Assembly: GCF_905147045.1 (NCBI RefSeq)
Contig: NC_065889.1
Location: forward strand, 1,121,001 to 1,185,000
From: Nymphalis io
Taxonomy: Eukaryota > Arthropoda > Insecta > Lepidoptera > Nymphalidae
Length of the DNA stretch: 64,000 bases
Direction of reading: 5' to 3'
In this document: one piece after another, positions 60,806 to 64,000 of the stretch
Numbering within the stretch: position 1 is the first letter of the stretch
How the letters are laid out: every line of letters begins with the position of its first letter
Translations under genes and position numbers: made by a program
The notes under the pieces: model-generated
Database searches by the model: none
What the model was told of the DNA's origin: nothing
The model's input: the letters and a program-made list of their open reading frames with translations, nothing else

Positions 60806-61227
60806 CTTACTATACTTAATATAATGTTAATATATTTCTTCTTAAAAATTAATTAGGTACAGCTAAAAACCATCGATCGCCGACACAACCTATTTACACT
60901 TGTTATTCGACGGTAAAAGGTAGAATGGATGACGTGAATTTAGGCACGTATTACGTAAATGGTCACTGTTAAGAATTTACAATATTCAAATTTTTCTAAT
61001 AATAAGAGTATATCTTAGGTACGCTGAACGCCTCCTCTCTTTTTTTACGGTAGATTTTACAAATATGCGAAAGACTAATAAAACATATACTAATAATAAA
61101 GTAATCATAGCTACCCGTATACTTTTTTACTATTTTAATACCACAAACATTATATTACCAACCTTGAACCTTATTATTAAAAAATAGTTTTATTGATCCA
61201 TTTATATAATAATAATAATAATAATGT

Positions 61228-61570
61228 CCTCCAGACCGATTTCGGCCATGGCGGCCAATCTCAAGAGAGATTAGCCAACTACGCAGGAGATATTATAGTG
61301 CACAAGTGTGTGCGCAAACACAGGTGCACTCTCTATTCCCTAATTCTCATAATCCGATGGGACGGCAATCCGACACGACCGGAAAGAGTTCAGGCGCAGG
61401 ACCAACGGCTTTACGTGCTTTCCGAGGCACGGGAGTGTACACACTTCTAACTTCCACACTCCGGGCTGCTACTGAGAATTTTCTGACAAAAAAACCCAAT
61501 AACTTTTTTATTGGCCCGACCTGGGAATTGACCGAGGCAGTCATTATATATATGACCAGTGTCATGATCA
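61228..61570 (+). repeat. Family C repeat, most complete copy
   Basis: Runs from tcctccagaccgatttcgg through aatctcaagagagattagcc, tgtgtgcgcaaacacaggtg, ataatccgatgggacgg, acgaccggaaagagttcagg, gaggcacgggagtgtaca and ccgggctgctactgagaatt to ggcccgacctgggaattgac and gaggcagt. Preceded by an (ATA)n run. Partial copies: 15548, 17093, 22930, 30405, 37100, 42810. Accidental ORFs of 74-90 codons lie inside. Confidence 0.8.
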
Positions 61571-61574
61571 TTAC

Positions 61575-62800
61575 CTAATATTAAACAAATTGCTCAAACT
61601 AATTTCCAAATGCTCTGGAACTGCATTATACATTTCAAAAATATAAAAAAAAAACAGGAATTTGTATTTAATTTGAGAAAGCAATCTTTACTGACAGTAA
61701 TAATAATATGTCCAACCCCGCCTGGGGTTTTCGCACCTTTCACCACTCTACTCATCAATCATTCTACGCTAAGGGGTGAGTGAGCCAGATTATGTATACA
61801 TAAAACTGACCCTTTGCGATTAGCTATTGCCTATTAACGATAAGCTATAGGTAAAGCATATTTTTTCACTGATAAAGTTTATGGGCCGTGATTCATGTGT
61901 TCATCTGACTATATATTTCAAATTAAAAAAATATATTTTACAATCATAACGCATGTTCTTGTATAATAATAATAGAAGCAAATGTGATTATATGAAGAAT
62001 AATAATTACCGTACTCAAACGCTTAACGACTGTCAGATGTTGAAAGTAAACAAACATTAATGTTATAGCTTCATCTATTTTCACATTAGACACATTCAAT
62101 TTGTATAATTATTTTTTAAAGATTTTAATACTTAAGAAAAATTAATATTATTTTAATGTTCAACACCGTAAATTATCATTATTTATAATATACCATTATA
62201 TAATTAATTTAATTAAAAACGGAGAGTATACCTAACAAAATCAATATGTAATTAAGATGGGCTTAACCCGCGGGTGTCACAAGACCCACCTAATTGTAGA
62301 TCGTCCATCTTGAGTGAACTAAACTTAACTATTAAATACGTGTGGACGTTTATTTTAAATTAACTTAAAACTGAGTTATTACTTGACAACTTAACACGTC
62401 TAAAACAGCCTTAAGATAAATATCAATCATATAGTAAGCACCTCAACTAGCTGTACCTTACCAGTAATGAAAGCATTTCTAAGAAGGGTCGGCTTCAGGC
62501 TAGCCTAAAATACTGACTAATCTTTTCTATAAATAAATAAATGACTTTACTTCATTCTTTTAATGTATTATCAATGTTGACTGCACTGATAGAAATCGAC
62601 GCATTTAAAATTACAAATAAGAATATGACGAGCTTCAATAATTGATTTAGGAAAAAATGAATAAACAAAATTTAATTAAACTCAATACAAGATAAAATAA
62701 TATGTTTTAAAAGTATTTCTATGTTATATGTATTTTGCTTAAAATAAGGCAAATTAACAAATATAATTATAGCTTACTCTCTATCGTTCGTAATACTGTC
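61575..62800. other. AT-rich intergenic stretch
   Basis: Nothing coding. About 62255-62330 holds a slightly GC-richer patch (aacccgcgggtgtcac) of unknown nature. Confidence 0.5.
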
Positions 62801-63129
62801 AAGTGTCATCAATGATCAATCATTATTTATTTATTTATTATACAAAAAAAAAACTAGCTGTCTGTGTTGTGTCAATATTTGAAAATGTCTTTGCCGGTAT
62901 ATTTAATAAATTGGGTGTTGGGATATTATCTGTCGATAATCCAAATTCAGTCATTCTATACTGTCAGGTGTCAGTTGGTAGTGGTCTGTGGTCAATTGTC
63001 ATTGTCACTAATAACAAAAACACGCAGTTTTTTTGTATTTATTTCTTAATCAATTTCAATAAGCTTCTTATATTTTATTTAAAAAAAGAAGATTATAACA
63101 AACATCTTAACAAAGTAGTAACAAGAAAG

Positions 63130-63363
63130 ATGGCTCGTGGTAAAGATAAGAAAAAGTCAGTGTTTATGAATAGGTTATGTCTCGTGTTGATGTTTTCGTA
63201 ATAAGTAACTGAAATACAATAAATAACTGAATTTTTCAGACGAAAATTAGAGAAAAAGCAGGAAGGTGACGATGTACCGAAAAAAGTTCCTCATACGTTG
63301 GAATCTCTCCGGGAAAAAGATGAGACGATGTTGGCAAATACGGAAGCGGAGGAACAAGAAGAA
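63130..63363 (+). CDS. RPF1: Probable ribosome production factor 1 (Brix family), first two coding exons, cut by window end
   Basis: Exon 1 is 63130-63155 (ends AAAAA/gtcagt) and exon 2 is 63240-63363 (acceptor tttttcag, donor gaa/gtaagc). Joined, they give 50 in-frame residues: MARGKDKKKRK.., a Lys-rich start, then PKKVPHTLESLREKDETML and an acidic TEAEEQEE. RPF1 homologues have the same order before the Brix domain: basic stretch, VPKTIxxxRxxDET, acidic stretch. RPF1 is a nucleolar factor for 60S subunit maturation. The Brix domain itself would lie beyond 64000. The open frame continues upstream of this ATG to 62803, but that part is hydrophobic and unlike the family, so I chose MARGK. No further exon is seen to 64000. 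Confidence 0.6.
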
Positions 63364-64000
63364 GTAAGCATATCATTTAAGATGATTAAGTAATTGTAAT
63401 GTTTCAATATTTTATAATATTTATGAATTATCGATAAACATGTTAGTTCGTACGCGTAGTAGTTATATGTTAGAATAAATTTACTTGAATATTATACATA
63501 AATAGTACTGTACAGATAATAAGGAAAAACTATCCTAAACGTGGGTCTAGTACGGCCGAAATTGATATTATATCTACAACTCGGAGATTTAAATTGATCG
63601 TAGATATATTCCAGTCCATACCAATCCTAATACATTACTGTTTCTACACTACAAATACATGACAATTCAATTGATACACGTCTCAACAAATTTACTATAG
63701 TGATCGTAATACTACATTTTAATTACAAAATATGCTTGAAACCAATTAATCGCTCAAATATTATTTTTTGTCATCTGATCATAGTATAATAAAATAATAT
63801 ATTTGTAATTATTATAAAAGCAAAGTCTATGAAATACTTTTAAATTGCATTGATTCATAATTTCAGATATAAATCAACCATTATTAGAACTGTTATATCA
63901 TTAGACATAGCATTATCACTTCTTTATATATTTTGATTATATATACTTAGAACAGAATGTAGTTAATGTTTTATTAACTTGGGATGGAGTAATAACTTAT

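Noticed and set aside
61193..61578. Overlapping ORFs of 74-90 codons on both strands
   Set aside because: They lie within the family C repeat, which is broken in other copies and shows no conserved frame.

Overview
This 64 kb window is AT-rich, gene-sparse nuclear DNA from an insect, almost certainly a lepidopteran (the repeat families look like those of butterflies). The basis is two insect-type innexin (gap junction) genes, arthropod-style short introns with GT..AG borders, and many copies of tRNA-headed SINEs and other repeats that I recognise as typical of moth and butterfly genomes. There is no sign of prokaryotic organisation, CRISPR arrays or operons.

Three genes are well supported. 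(1) An innexin most like insect Inx7 lies on the minus strand at 9382-12614. I joined seven coding exons with consistent splice phases into a complete 419-residue protein, with a non-coding 5' exon near 12993-13110. (2) innexin 2 (Inx2) lies on the plus strand at 54746-55825 as a single uninterrupted 359-codon reading frame, inside a locally GC-rich block with a candidate core promoter and a long 3' UTR. (3) The first two coding exons of a gene that looks like ribosome production factor 1 (RPF1, Brix domain) begin at 63130 on the plus strand and run off the right edge. A fourth, weaker candidate is a 138-codon membrane-protein-like ORF on the minus strand at 557-973.

The two innexins are divergent (head to head) and about 42 kb apart. 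They would encode subunits of the same kind of intercellular channel, but their structures differ sharply: one has six coding introns and the other none. The space between them holds no gene that I can support.

The rest is mobile-element debris. Family A is a tRNA-derived SINE (A and B boxes, Lys-like head, ending in 5-6 bp tandem repeats instead of poly(A)). It has about ten copies, several with exact target-site duplications of 8-12 bp. Family B is a repeat of about 270 bp with a conserved internal hairpin and an A-rich end, in at least fifteen copies in both orientations. Family C is a longer repeat with several fragments. Family D is a second tRNA-headed SINE. There are also LINE fragments (one CR1/Jockey-like reverse transcriptase C-terminus with a frameshift, RTE-like 3' ends), Helitron/MITE-like fragments and (AT)n microsatellites.

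The most unusual local structures are a 247 bp segment present twice, 6.3 kb apart, at 245/247 identity, where one copy interrupts a family A SINE; two SINEs with duplicated A-box heads; a 21 bp perfect GC-rich hairpin at 25257-25301; and two long AT-rich perfect hairpins within 140 bp at 29.7-29.85 kb.
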